This document shows, one piece after another, positions 44,201 through 56,048 of a stretch of 64,000 nt of DNA. The DNA is taken from contig OX463848.1 in assembly GCA_949825065.1 (NCBI GenBank), forward strand, positions 38,919,380 to 38,983,379. Reading direction: 5' to 3'. The DNA comes from Odontocerum albicorne. Its lineage: Eukaryota > Arthropoda > Insecta > Trichoptera > Odontoceridae. Numbering within the stretch: position 1 is the stretch's first letter; the number at the start of each line of letters is the position of its first letter. Made by a program: the position numbers and the translations under genes. The notes below the pieces were generated by a model, which was not told the origin of the DNA, made no database searches, and saw only the letters and a list, made by a program, of their open reading frames with translations.

Positions 44201-47200
44201 AACTGAACGAATTTTAAATACCTAGCTAACAATTTTTGAACCGGTGTAAAAGGGGACGATGTATAAATGATATATATAAACAAATTCTATATTTATGAAT
44301 ATATATTTTCATAAATGGAGAATTTGTTTTACTTCCGTGAATATTTCATGGGTTGCAACTAGTCTATGAATATTTAAAATTGTAATCAAAAGAAATAATT
44401 GAGACAGTAATAATTTATTTTTACTTTACATTTGATATAGATTTAACTCAACTACCTCAAATAACAAGAAAAAAATATTACATATTAAGAATAAATATAG
44501 CATAATGACAACAGAAACAATATTACTCATAGTTTCATGTGAAGTGACTCAGTTATACCTGCAAAGTTTGTTATGGAGTTTAATCCTCAATTTATCCACC
44601 TAGATGTGAAAGATATTGATGTTAGAAAAATCATTCAACAGTGATAACAATATTAATTCACGTTGGCGTAAATAATTTTCCAGTACATTAAATAAAAGTT
44701 TGTGAATCGACAAGGGGTTTGCTGTTTTTCCCATTAGCGATTTGGATACGAGTATGTAAAAGGTCTTTCAAATTGAGCGGTTCTTTTAATTCTTAAATAA
44801 AACACACAATTTGCTTTGATTTCAAAAAACTTTTTATTGGTCATTGAAGTATAATGTATGACATTTAAACACAAAAAACAATATCCGCCATATGTCCACC
44901 TCTTGCAGCTCCACAGATGTCCACTCTTTTGTCAAAATTTTCGATGACATTTTGGCATAATTGCGGTTCTAACTCACCAATAACGTGAATAATTTCGTCC
45001 TTCAGCTCAGAAATTGATCGGGGTCATTCTTATAGACCTGGCTTTTCACGTAGCCCCAGAGAAAATAGTCCAACGGTGTCAAATCACTTTGATCTTGGTG
45101 GCCAATTAACATCACCGTTTCCGGAGATTACAAAACATAAAATAATTCTCAATTTGAACGCATTGTTTGTGTTGTATACAACTCCATTTTTATAAATGTC
45201 GTACATTACACTTCTCAAATGCCACAAGACCCAGGCAAGTTTGTGACGCCATCTGTGTTTTATCCAAGATTTAAAAAAACTGCTCAATTTGAAGGACCCT
45301 TTAATAGTATGTATAAACAGGTGCGTAGATCTCTTCTAACACTTAAGGAGTAATATCCAAGCATACCCATAAAAAAAAAGTGAGATAGAGCCATGGGTAA
45401 AATAAAGAACATGGGATGGGTCCATACTCTTCGTAAAATGTTGATGACAAAGATGATATGGTAATTAAGTGTGAATTATTATGATTAGTGTTTTAATTCT
45501 TTCCACTCTTGTTCTTTTGATTATAAATTAATACATTTATAAACTTTGTAAATGATACTTTAGGCAATAGAGTGAGTGGTGGTTTATACAATGTGTTTAC
45601 TGACCAGACCATTTCAAAAAAATCAAAGCCATCTGCTCAAAATGGAATCCTGGTCCCAACCTTAGGATTTTTTACAAGCAAAATGTGGATGGAGCAAAAG
45701 AGTGATAAAAGTAATGTAAATGCTGTAGAAATAAAAGTGTTGCGTAGAATGTGTAGAAAAACAATATATGACAGAATAAAGAAAGCTGACATTAGGAAAG
45801 AATGTGGATTAAAAAAGGTGCAGTGCTTAAGATGAAAAAAGGAGAATTGAGATAGTTCGACCACATAGAAAGAATGAATAATGAAAGATTTAGAAAAATA
45901 ATCTATATGAGTATAGTTTCCACAAAATATAAAGACCTTTACACATACATTCAAAATTGTTTCTATAGTACGTACAATGCATCAGTGTATTGAGCTCATT
46001 CTAGTCTGTCATTGGTCACTCGTCCATCTTTGCTCTCAGCTACAGTATCACCTGAAAGTATTTAATAGTTTTATTTTCAAATTTAAAAAAAAATGTGTTC
46101 AAAGTTGGACGTGGTTTTCATTTGAAAAAACAATCGAAAGATATAATAGCGAATGTGTTAGAACATTTTAGGCCATTTCACGCAGAAAAAAAAATTGCAT
46201 TGTGAAGTTTCAAAAGTAACCGGAGTGTCTATTAGTTCAATTAAACGCATAGATAACGAAAAAAATTAAGTAATTACGAAAGATAGGCAGTTACAAATAA
46301 TTAAATGACATTAATAGGATAAGAATTTTCAACATAAATCACTATAATTATACATTACTTACCTACATAGTTATTTTATGACGCGGTGAATTGTTAATCG
46401 GTTCACTGCCACGAGCGTGTTGACGCGCTCTCCGCTTCAGTGCTCGCCAGGCCAGCCATACAAAATGAACGTGTAAATGCGCTCTCCTTTGAGCTTGTCG
46501 CAAGCTAATATCAAATCCAATTATAATAATTTATAAATTGTAACACATAGTGACATCTATTGGGATGGTCAAGAAATATTTAACTATTACAATTTACCGA
46601 TATTATCAAAGTTACAGTCATCTTTCTAAAAGCTTTCACTGACAGTCAATACGTGTCTCTGATACAGGGTTACTGACTACAGTTTTTTTTGCGATGTAAT
46701 TGCGATGATTTATAATGACTTCGTTTGTAGTTCTCTTCAATGGTTGATTTTTAACTTTTGTGCATTATTTTTGTTAATTTCTCAAAGTATTTATTTACAA
46801 AGTGTGCTTTCATGTATTCTTTGGTTATTGGCGGTAGTTTTGCGGAATAATACGATGTTTATATAGACTTTTTACGGTTTTATTTTATAGTTTATTTACC
46901 TTTTGTGCTTTATTATACATCATACAGATAATTTGTTGATTTTAGTTTACAAAGTATATTATATTCCACTATATTTATAAGTAAACGTGTTTTCTGTGTT
47001 AAGTTGTGACAACCCTGACATTTTGTGAATATTTAAACTGTGTTTTTCTGAGTGAACGGCAGCTCAAACGCCCCACGGTGTATATATTTAGTAAGTTTTC
47101 ATAATATCCTTTATATCTGTATACAAAAAAATATACATTTTTTAGGTTTTATTTTTGTTGAAAAAATCCCGGCCTGCTGGGTACGGCCATACTAATAACT

Positions 47201-50200
47201 TCCGGCACTTAAAAGGTTAAACAAATATTTTTTTAATAATGGAGATATTTTATTTTTTTAATTAGGTAAATTAAAAAATATATATATTTTACTAAATCTA
47301 CTTTTGAACCATCCTATACCCGAAGGTCTATATATTTTGCGAGAACTCTAATACAATGAAAAGTGTAAGCATATGTTTGAGTTATGATACCTTGACTCAG
47401 TAAGAATCATAAATGTAAAATAACATTTTTCAGGGACCATGCTGGTGGCAACGTAGACCTTATAAAGCAAATGCCATCTGTAAAAGTATTCGGAGGAGAT
47501 GAGCGTGTTGGCGCGCTTACCAACAAGGTGCAGCACGGCGACACCCTGCAGGTGGGGGGACTCAACATACAATGCCTTGCTACTCCGTGCCACACCAGCG
47601 GGCACATCTGTTACTATGTCACCCCTCAGGAGGCTAGCTCTGGGGCTGTTTTCACAGGTGATTATTATTTACCTTATAAACTCTCCATATATGTTGAATA
47701 AGATAATATGCAGCCTCCAACTTTGTGTAGTGGTTGGTGGCTAGCAAAAAGAAAAATTTAAGTTGTAATGTAGTGCCTGACAATCAATATTCATCAAAGA
47801 CTCAACCGCTCTGTAAAGAGTGAGGAGAAAAAAAATCTACTTATTTTCGTTCATTAGACAAATGGACTGATGACCGGAAACCAGGAGAAAAAATGTTGTC
47901 TCTTATACTCCTCAGCACCATCTTCGGAAATGGAAGAGTCTACAAACTTTTCTATAACTTCTTAAATGTCAACCTCCGTGGCCTGGTGGTAAGACGCTTG
48001 TCTGCCGATCCGGAGGTTACGAGTTCGATCCCTGCTGGAACCCAGATTTTTTTTTAAATTGGATTCCAGTGTGGTTTTCACTTATGGCCCATTAAAAACA
48101 TCTTTCTGGTTTGTTGCAATAAACTCGCCAGGTTAAATAAAATAAAATTTTTAAAAATGTTGATAATCACTTTCTTATTTGACCGAATATTTATTATTTT
48201 CAGGTGATACTCTGTTTATTGCTGGCTGCGGACGATTCTTCGAGGGCACTGCTGACCAGATGTATTCGGCATTAATAGATAAATTGGGTAAACTTCCCGG
48301 TGACACCCAAGTATATTGTGGCCATGAATATACTCTTCAAAACCTTAAGTTTGCAAGCCATGTAGAACCGAACAATCCAGACATTATCGCAAAAATTAAA
48401 TGGGCTACAGAAAAACGCAATAACAAGGTTCCTACGGTACGAACTTTTCTTTTTCTTCTATCTTACTTAGTAATAACTTCTCTATCGATTATAAAAGACA
48501 GTCTGTATATTATACATCAATCAATAAGTCCCGGAACTAACCAACAGATGGCGCCTCTAATTACAAATCCATACCATTCTCAGTTAGTACCAACCTTTAG
48601 AAGTTACGTGTCAAACTTTCATGACATTGTGTCATTGAGTTACTGTGATTTTAGTGATGCTACTTTTGTTATTTTCAAAACAATGGAAAAAACCGAATTT
48701 TGTGTGTTGATAAAACATTGTTTTTTAATGAAAAAAATACCGTTCAAACTCAGCGATGACTTGAAAAATGTTATCCGGGCTCTGCTCCGTCGAAAACAAC
48801 CATTTGTCGGTGGTATGCTGATTGCTAACGCGGTCGTACAGATACAAATGATGCTGAATGCTCTGGTCGTCCAAATGAGGCTGTTACACCAGAAAACGTA
48901 AAAAAAAATCCTCAAAATCGTGATAGAAAAACGCAAAGTAAAGTTGCGTGAGATAGCTGAGATCCTGAAGATATCATTTGGTAGTGTTTACACTATTTTG
49001 CATGAACATTTGGTCATGAAAAAGCTTTTTTTGAAATGGGTGCCGCGTTTGCTCACAATGGAACAGAAACAACAACGCATCGATGATTCAGAGCGCTGTT
49101 TGGCACCGTTTACACGAAATAAACAGGAGTTTTTGCATTGGTATGTAACAATGGATGAAACTTGGATCCACCACTATACTCCGAAATCAAATTGGCAGTC
49201 AGCTGAGTGGAGAGCAGCCGGTGAAAGTCGTCCGAAACGACCAAAAACTCAAGTTGGCCGGGAAGGTTATGGCCTCCGTATTTTGGGATGCGCATGGTAT
49301 AATATTCATCGATCACCTTGAAAAGGAAAAAACCATCAATAGCGAATATTACATAGCGTTATTGGAGCATTTGAAGGCAGAAATTGCAAAAAAAATGGCC
49401 CCATATGAAGAAGAAAAAAGTTCTCTTTCATCAGGACAATGCACTGTGTCACAAGTCGATGGTAACGATGGCCAAATTGCATGAGTTGAACTTCGAATTG
49501 CTTCCGCACCCACCGTATTCTCTAGATTTGGCCCCCAGCGACTATTGGATGTTCGCAGACCTCATAAAGATGCTCCAGGGAAAGAGATTTGGCTCCAATG
49601 AAGAAGTGATTGCCGAAACTAACGCCTATTTTGAAACCAAAGATAAATCGTTCTATACGGCTGGCATAGAAAAGTTAGAAAAGCGTTGGAATGAATGTAT
49701 CACTCTTGAAGGAGACTATGTTGATGAATAAAGAAGAATTTTGGCAAACAAATGGTTTAGTAGTTAGTCCCGGGACTTATTGATTGATGTGTTATGTCTG
49801 TCTTGATGTTACCTTAAAACTCGAGAACGGATTTCTGTGTGCATTTCTGGTACAAATTGTTTTATCTGATTATTATGAAAATAAAAACTCTTCCGTGTCT
49901 GTTAGAATCTATTTTTTTTTGTTAAAACTTGAGTCTGGCTTTGGGTGTAGTTTTTTTTCCAATATATTAAAAATTTTAACACATTCACTGCTGACCACAC
50001 AATATCGCTTGATGTAAGACTTATGTTTACTAGAGACCACCCACGTGATATAGCGTGGCAAGCTACAGTTACTTATATGAGCCAGTAAAGCCTCAACGTG
50101 GACCCGATCACATTGTTAAGTGTGACTATAGCTTGTAACGTAACAACTCTCAACAAAATTTAATAGCCATATTTGTTTATACAACTGCATACGATTTTGA

Positions 50201-52482
50201 AAATACAAACTCGCGTTGTAATAGTTTTTCGTTCATTTTTCTTTTTTTTTACTAAGAGTGCATTCGTTGGCCATCGCTAATAAAAATAATTAAACATGGC
50301 CGGTAAAAATGTGAGAGCAAGTAAAATTCATTGTTATATACTCTTATCAGTACCATTAATTGTTATATAAACCCTATCAGTACCATTTGGCCACTCCGGC
50401 CTCACTTGTTACTGAATCCATGTAATGAAATTTAAAATAAAAAGGTGATAGCATTTTAATCACCCAGCAAATATTTACATTAATGTTTATAAGCTTTTTC
50501 AGCACTGAATGTAGTATACAATATATCTTATAGGTTAACCGCCATATTAAATTTATTACAACACGTACAAGATTTTTCGACTTGCGCAACATATCACTTT
50601 AATTTTTCATCACTTAATGTCATATTAACAGCTTACAGCCGGGCGATAATTTCAATAGATATTTGCCTAGGACGGGCAATTAAATATTTGCCTAGGACCG
50701 GCAAAAACGCATATTTTCCAAAATTTATTAAAATCGTCGAAAATATTTTATTAGTGAATTGATTTTAATGAAATTTTCAAATAGTGCACAATAGGATGCA
50801 TTTGAAGTGTATAACACGTTTTGCTTCACGTTCAAGGTTGATTTTACAAAAAAAAAATTTTTGAAATATGTACTGCAGCACTACGCGCAAAATGCATACA
50901 AAAAAAAAAGGTCGCCTATTCATTCGTCTTGGGCCATAAATCGTATAAGTCGTCGCCTATGGGTCGTAAATATAAAACATATTATTTAAAATATCTTTGG
51001 ATTTCGATTGTCCATATAAATATATATTTTCACCTGATTACTTTTGCTGTCTTTCCTTTATTTTCTTGCACTAATATTCAACCGGATTTGATTATTTTAT
51101 CGCACTAAGAACTTTTATTGCCATAATTCAGATGTTGGGATCGACTGCTCTTCAAATCTAGCCCTTCGATGGCACTCGTTGATTCGTTATGTCTCGCACA
51201 CATGTGGCAAATGGGCCTGATTCCAGACACCACTAACCAAAGACAAACACCACGGCGGATCGACTCTGAATATTGAAAAAACTTCGACCACATTGAATTT
51301 ATTTTCAAATTTAACCGAAAGATGGTGTAGAGTTCGATGAAAAATAAATCCTTTCCAAAAAAATCAATTCGAAAATAAAAATCGCACAAATGCAAAAGAT
51401 ATGATTTGAAAAAAAAGCGAAATCAGGTCAAATTTCAAAGTCGTAAAAACCTTAGAAATGGAGTTCAAATGTTGCAGGAATTGACTCTAAAGTTTGAAGC
51501 AAACCTAAATAAACTAAACTAATAAATATCCGAATAAATATGTTGCTTTTTTTTTCCAAGAGATTGCGTTCAGTTCGACTGTATACAACCCGCGCAAACG
51601 CGGGACCCGTCCTAGCGGTACAAACAAAATTTCCGCGCTAGCGCGGGACCCGTCTTTAAGGTGTTAATTTCAATTTTTTTTTCATTTTATAATAATAAGA
51701 CCTATTTTTATAATATATACTTTAATCAACAAACATGCTGACAATGATGGTGAAAAGCGTAATTCTAATAGTGTACCGCACAGGGTACAAATAGACTGTA
51801 GCGTAGGTACGTTGGTTGTTGTGCTGCGCTCGGAGAATTGAGGTAGTGAATTCCAATGCGTAGATCCAGAAGAAGGTAGCGGGGTGCAGAGATTCCTCTC
51901 ACGCAGGTCGAAGTAGCGGGTCTCAAAGTAAAACACAGTCGAGTTGGTTGTTACTGAGAATATAATTTTTCCCTAAAAAGGGACCCTCCTTATTAATGGT
52001 CGGTCGGTCATCACAAGCGCCCATTCCCCGCGAAATACAACAACTTTCGGGGTTTTGAGCGCTGCTTAAGTCGACCGGCCCGTGACCTACTCACAATGCC
52101 CCGCCTGCAAGTCCTTTATTTCCCTTGCGGTCGCGAACACGATAGGAGTCAAACTGACATAATTTTTACAAGAAAAATACAAAATCAAGAATTTACTTAT
52201 ACAACATATACAAGGATTTCAATATCTATTTCACATACAGATCTACACATACAAGATATCAATGTCTATACACATACAAGGGTGACCGCACACGTCTGAT
52301 ACAAATAGCTTTGTACATTTCTTTTGAAATTTTCTTTTCAGGTACCTTCAACAATAACTGAAGAAAAGAAGATTAATCCATTCATGAGAGTAACAGAGAC
52401 TGATGTACAGAACTATGCCAAATCTAGTGACCCCATAACGACTATGGCATATGTACGTCAAAAGAAGGATAATTTTAAATAA
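41141..52482 (+). CDS. HAGH: Hydroxyacylglutathione hydrolase (glyoxalase II), complete spliced gene
   Basis: Five exons join in phase: 41141-41210, 43688-43916, 47434-47657, 48204-48436 and 52342-52482, giving 298 residues and TAA. The enzyme hydrolyses S-D-lactoylglutathione to D-lactate and glutathione, the second step of methylglyoxal detoxification. Visible signatures are the beta-lactamase-fold metal site THHHWDH at residues 96-102, His153 in ATPCHTSGH, Asp176 in FTGDTLF and His215 in CGHEYT. The C-terminal PFMRV and VRQKKDNFK are the family's glutathione-side helices. Residues 1-43 (MFSRIFTG start, few acids) look like a mitochondrial leader. Met44 starts [16 protein letters not shown], as the cytosolic form does in other animals. 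All introns have GT-AG ends. Length and order fit animal HAGH of about 300 residues. It is convergent with the HMG-box gene. Confidence 0.95.
41901..42462. mobile_element. MITE in HAGH intron 1 (562 bp)
   Basis: AAGAAAATGTAGCATGGTCC and its perfect inverse GGACCATGCTACATTTTCTT form the ends, with TGTGATGTTT arms. The inner text AATTTGTCCCAATACAACC to TAAATACATTACATAA matches the MITE at 9533 in inverted order. Confidence 0.85.
42600..43080 (-). pseudogene. Unidentified open stretch in HAGH intron 1
   Basis: The - strand 43062-42730 is open for 110 codons ([50 protein letters not shown]). After a stop, a second piece, [18 protein letters not shown], follows at about 42670-42610. Codon composition looks less AT-biased than its surroundings, suggesting a former coding region or transposon gene. 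The family is not recognised. The + strand is also open, for 71 codons, but reads less like a protein. Confidence 0.35.
43223..43549. mobile_element. piggyBac-like MITE with strong internal hairpin (327 bp)
   Basis: The left end is TTTACACATTGATCGCC and the right end GGCGATCAACGTGTTAA; the left TTAA has mutated. Near the right end, GCCGTGTCAGCCACCGGTGG and, inverted, CCACCGGTGGCTGACACGGC form a stem around CCCAATTGG. Confidence 0.75.
43688..43916 (+). CDS. HAGH: HAGH exon 2
   Basis: Acceptor CTCATAG. It ends within Trp100 of the HHHWDH site, so the metal-binding motif is split by intron 2. Confidence 0.93.
44757..45303 (-). mobile_element. IS630/Tc1-mariner-type element, transposase C-terminus only
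   Basis: The ends AAAGGTCTTTCAAATTGAGC and, inverted, GCTCAATTTGAAGGACCCTTT in shorter form. The - strand encodes VNWPPRS, a broken LFSLG-like stretch, then [19 protein letters not shown], then [18 protein letters not shown] and [11 protein letters not shown]. The PPRS...ELK...NF-KR-x-x-C-x-x-x-GGH order is the C-terminal end of a common insect transposase group. Catalytic residues upstream are lost. It lies in HAGH intron 2. Confidence 0.7.
45660..45960 (+). mobile_element. LINE remnant in HAGH intron 2
   Basis: It encodes [20 protein letters not shown], then [17 protein letters not shown], then after a stop [13 protein letters not shown]. This is the (INA-E-RSLR...IR-CG...HVERM) stretch of insect RTE-like LINEs. 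Confidence 0.65.
46394..47220. mobile_element. piggyBac-like non-autonomous element (827 bp)
   Basis: TTAATCGGTTCACTGCC at the left and, inverted, GGCACTTAAAAGGTTAA at the right, both with TTAA. The ends are diverged (about 14 of 19 match). No transposase frame. It lies in HAGH intron 2. Confidence 0.55.
47434..47657 (+). CDS. HAGH: HAGH exon 3
   Basis: Acceptor TTTTTCAG. It encodes [11 protein letters not shown] to AVFTG and includes ligand His153. The donor is GTGATT, weaker than usual. Confidence 0.93.
47971..48150 (+). mobile_element. SINE family A, best-preserved copy
   Basis: CGTGGCCTGGTGGTAAGACG is box A with flanks, and TACGAGTTCGATCCCTGC is box B. They are followed by an oligo-T stretch, GGATTCCAGTGTGGTTTTCAC, ATTAAAAACATCTTTCTGG and AATAAACTCGCCAGG. 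It sits in HAGH intron 3 in sense orientation. It is tRNA-derived, not a tRNA gene: no 3' acceptor stem follows. Confidence 0.82.
48204..48436 (+). CDS. HAGH: HAGH exon 4
   Basis: Acceptor TTTTCAG. It encodes [19 protein letters not shown] to NNKVPT, with ligands Asp176 and His215. The donor is GTACGA. An open frame runs on into the intron and the mariner but is not coding. Confidence 0.93.
48515..49789 (+). mobile_element. Near full-length mariner in HAGH intron 4 (1275 bp)
   Basis: The inverted ends CATCAATCAATAAGTCCCGG differ at one position, and TA (48513-48514) precedes the left end. Frames in sequence encode the N-terminus from the ATG at 48684 ([18 protein letters not shown]), [16 protein letters not shown] (HTH), then KWVPRLLT, then [15 protein letters not shown] (first catalytic Asp). 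They continue with [11 protein letters not shown], then [12 protein letters not shown] (second Asp) and [15 protein letters not shown] (third Asp, spacing DD34D), ending GDYVDE and TAA at 49731. At least three frameshifts break it, so it is inactive. The mellifera-like subfamily is likely by motif style. Confidence 0.9.
50625..51667. mobile_element. piggyBac-like element (1043 bp), tentative
   Basis: TTAACAGCTTACAGCCGGG at the left and, inverted, CCCGTCTTTAAGGTGTTAA at the right, both with TTAA. The subterminal text is GC-rich at both ends: TTGCCTAGGACGGGC (left) and CGCGCTAGCGCGGGACCCG (right, itself a small palindrome). No long frame. It lies in HAGH intron 4. Confidence 0.5.
51680..52330. 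other. Rest of HAGH intron 4
   Basis: 51740-51940 may be an inverted LINE C-terminus ([15 protein letters not shown] on the - strand). 51990-52110 is GC-rich with CGGTCGGTCGGTC and TCGACCGGCC. No firm assignment. Confidence 0.3.
52342..52482 (+). CDS. HAGH: HAGH exon 5 (terminal)
   Basis: Acceptor TTTTCAG. It encodes [17 protein letters not shown] to VRQKKDNFK and TAA. A variant polyadenylation word AATATA occurs near 52557 and AATAAA at 52867. Confidence 0.93.
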   Translation, partial: VPSTITEEKKINPFMRVTETDVQNYAKSSDPITTMAYVRQKKDNFK

Positions 52483-52989
52483 TTTACTCATTTTACAGTT
52501 ATTATTGTTAAATTTGTTATTACAATTATTATTTTTAAATCATAAAAAAATTATAATATATTCTTTTATCTTTTAACGTTACAAGCATTTTGAAAAGTCA
52601 CGGTTAAGTGTGCTGGACATGATGCAATATTTCATTCAATTTATTATAGATTTCGTACACACAATACTATGTTTCCAAACAACAATGATTGAACTAATGA
52701 AATCAAAATACTATTTATCATCACCTTATATACAATGAGATGTATGGATGTGGATGAGGCAAGAACTGCTTACGTGGATGTGGAGATCTGTATGGTATGG
52801 AGATCTGCCTCCTACAAAAGGGATTTATGTGTCACCTTATACATCCCATCAGGAACACAAAAATGCAATAAAACACATCCATCTTGGTCAGTCAATAGCT
52901 CAGCACTCCACGCCCTCTCACAAAAGGCAGAGACGTTAATCTCCCTATTGTAACACCGGAGTATGTTGTAAAATCTTTTACAGGCGAAA

Positions 52990-53648
52990 CAGCGCAACTC
53001 TTAAACAGCTATCAGGCACATCCTTAATATGTGACCAAATATCTCTACTGCATCACCCTTATGTGGTGATAATAGGCTACTTTTGTGTTTGAGGACAATC
53101 CATCATATGGTTGTACCACCTCTCAAATAATTTTTACTAGCCATAAAAGTAATACAAAGAGTTACTGCATTAAAAAGCAAGACATGTTATTTATCCATTG
53201 AGTGACAGATAAATTCAGGTATATAAAATGCAAGGCTGTGAACAAGGTAAATCTGTGTGTGTGTGGACATTTCACTTTTACCTACCATAACGAAATGGGT
53301 GATGGTATATAGGATATATTGATATATACGAAGCAGAAACATGAAAAATAGATACAAAAAAGTTAGAAATCAAATCTTAAAATACTCTATTCAAGTTGAT
53401 GAGAATGCAAACAAAAGTGAGATGCATTTAAAAGAGCTTTTTTGATTGATTATCGGTTAAACATTGATTGAAATACTTTTTTAAGGTTAAGTCAATCAAA
53501 TGCCACTTTTTGTTTTTCTTCATTGTTTTGTTAATTTCATACAATATTGAATGAAATTATAACATACTTTAAAATTTCATAATCATATCTGATTTTGCAA
53601 ATCGTATGCTGTTTTTGTATCATGTTTAGTGGTGTTAAGTATTTGATC
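52990..53648. other. Intergenic spacer
   Basis: No gene. 52820-52980 and 53010-53110 hold short open stretches without family resemblance. Confidence 0.45.
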
Positions 53649-54211
53649 CCGTGTTTCCCAACGTGGGCCCCACGCCCCACAGGGGGGCAATTTGAAAATT
53701 GACACGTTCAGAGTTTAAGTTAACCATATTTCTATATTGTGGTTCACGAGCATGATACAAGTATAACAGATATAGCGATCCGGATCACAGCTAACTTCAC
53801 TCCACTGTCGCGTATACGCCGTGACGTAATACACGACAGTGGAGTGAAGTTAGCTGCATTCCAGATTGCTTTATCTGTATACTTGTATCATGGTTCACGA
53901 GTACAGGCGTTTCTTTGTACTGGCAACAATGGTGATCGAAATCTGGCAGTTATAGTTTTGGGATAAAAGACCCATCATTTAAGTTTCTTTAATGAACAAT
54001 TCAATTTTTTAATATTAAAAATGATGTATATGTTACATAGGGGTTCCACGACAAAGCTGCTGCGACAAAAGGGTTAAAGTTTAACCCTTTTGTTGTGGCC
54101 GCTTTGTTCGTATTTTGATCGCTTTGTCACGTCACCGTTACGTAGGGGGGGGCATAAGAATTTTAGAAATGCTTGGATGGGGCATAGCACAAAAAACGTT
54201 GGGAAACACTG
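53649..54211. mobile_element. hAT MITE (563 bp) with nested foldback
   Basis: The ends CCGTGTTTCCCAACG and, inverted, CGTTGGGAAACACTG. Flanks ATTTGATC and GTTTAATC are an 8-base duplication with two changes. Subterminal text CCCCACGCCCC (left) and GGGGCATAGC (right) is complementary in style. A foldback element sits at 53751-53892. Confidence 0.8.
53751..53892. mobile_element. Foldback MITE with 9-base target duplication (142 bp)
   Basis: Arms of about 59 bases start CATGATACAAGTATA and share CAGCTAACTTCACTCCACTG, with a 20-base centre. GTTCACGAG flanks both sides exactly (53742-53750 and 53893-53901). Nine-base duplications are typical of Mutator-like elements. No coding capacity. Confidence 0.85.
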
Positions 54212-54219
54212 GTTTAATC

Positions 54220-55828
54220 AATTCAATATGTTGTTTTATTTTTTTACTTATCACTTTATTGTTGTCTGACATGAATGATTCATCATTTTTTTAAATAGAA
54301 ATACATGTTTTATCTTACCAAAGTACAATTGAAAAAAATGCATCATGCTTTTGAGAAAATCATTGAGTTCAATGTAATGAATATTCATACAAATAAACTT
54401 TTTACAGGAACAATTTTTCTTTCAAAAAAATGATAAAATCTCAAAGTATAAATAATCTTACATGAGTGATTAAATATTAATTTGCATTAATTGCAATGTT
54501 ATAGTTTTTTTTTTGTTTCACATGTATATATTTTTGTATGTTGAAAACTGCTAAGAAGTATAAGTTAAAATGTGCATAAAACAAAGTATTTTCAAATAAA
54601 CATGTGTTACAGCATATATTTTTCAAATACTTATAGCTCATAAAAATACTCGTCGACATTTACCTTCTATTATGAACAAATTTTAGTTTAGACCTTTTTG
54701 TGCCATTTTCTTTGCAATGCATAATAGGAAATATTAAAATATGTATTCATTCAATTTCATAAAATAATTTTTAAAATTAAAACTTTTTTAAAATCATTGT
54801 TTTTTTTTAAATCGGAAAAAAAAATATTTTAAGTATTTCCACTACAATCTGTAGACTGACAGTGACTCAGAATGTGAACTGACGTGTTATGATAGATCAT
54901 ATAAACAGTTCCAATTATCTTAACTCAGAATGGTATCCCCTTTTTATATGGACTAAGATATAGAATGTCGAAAGACTTACAACAGCACAGAAACCTTCAA
55001 TAAGTTGAGATTTACTTTCATCAATTTCTTTACTTAACCTGTATACACCGCGTTAAAAATCAAATTCCACGAATCCTGTGCGCGGCACAATTTCGGCGTT
55101 TTTTAATTTCTAAGTTTAAACGCGTATTTTGTTTAGGAACCACTGATATTTGATTACACCACCAAGTAAACATGACATTCAACTAATTTTCTGAAAATAA
55201 ATAATAGTCATTACTCTTAAGGAGACTCATTAAATAAAGGAGATAAACTAAACATTACGTAAAATACACAAAGGAATGCTACAGATCAGATCACAGGTGT
55301 TTGTGCTTCCCGCGAGGAACACGTCAAAGCTGTAAAAATTACGCTTGTTATAATTTTTTTCCAAGTTAATATCTCTGTTATGGTTGTCTTTTAAGTGCCA
55401 TAGAGTTTAAATTGAAAAATATCAGTTATAACAAATACAATTGTCCCCCAAAACACCCAGTGGATGTCTGAAACCATGGATATTACAGAACACTACATAT
55501 ACCATATTTTTTTCCTATACATGCATACAGTTTAATTTATAAATGAGGTACATTAAGAGATTAACAATAATAACATAATAAAATAGGACAATTATAACAA
55601 TATAGTGATAAAAGTTATGTGAATGCAGTCTCTCTCTCTCTTTCTCAAAATATCATATTGTACTGTATTCATCCTTCTTGTGAAGAGTTGAATAACATAG
55701 GCATTTGAATCTACTATTGACCTTCTAATTATGAGTCAGCTACGGGTAACTGAAACTGCAAATAAAGGGGGACTATTGTATGACGTGCATAGCACTGTTT
55801 TGAAATGTATCACATGAATCTTTTTTAT
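54220..55828. other. Intergenic spacer between the convergent genes
   Basis: AT-rich, with no gene recognised. 54040-54085 (just left) has the inverted words AAAGGGTTAAAG and CTTTAACCCTTT. Confidence 0.5.
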
Positions 55829-56048
55829 TTAACACTTGCCTCCCTGTGATGGATAGCGAGTGACCAGGACTTATATTTTATTCAATTATTCGACGTTTTA
55901 ATACACAAAAGGATTTTTATAGCTAATTACAAAAAATAACCTAGCAGATTTTGCATAATTTTAATTTAAAATATACATTTTTTACTGGACGCTTAGCGTC
56001 CAGCACCGTGGTTGGCGGATTTTTTTAGCACAGTAAGGCAAGTGTTAA
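55829..56048. mobile_element. piggyBac-like MITE (220 bp)
   Basis: TTAACACTTGCCTCCCTGTG at the left, CACAGTAAGGCAAGTGTTAA at the right, both with TTAA. GGACGCTTAGCGTCC near 55988 is a perfect inner palindrome. Confidence 0.85.

Noticed and set aside
47971..48050. tRNA gene
   Set aside because: Box A and box B are present but there is no closing acceptor stem, and the same body and tail recur in many copies; it is a SINE head.
48179..48901. One 240-codon protein running through 48179-48901
   Set aside because: Only 48204-48436 is HAGH. The remainder is intron 4 and the first part of the mariner, open by chance.
49110..49316. 68-codon - strand frame
   Set aside because: Antisense shadow of the mariner transposase.
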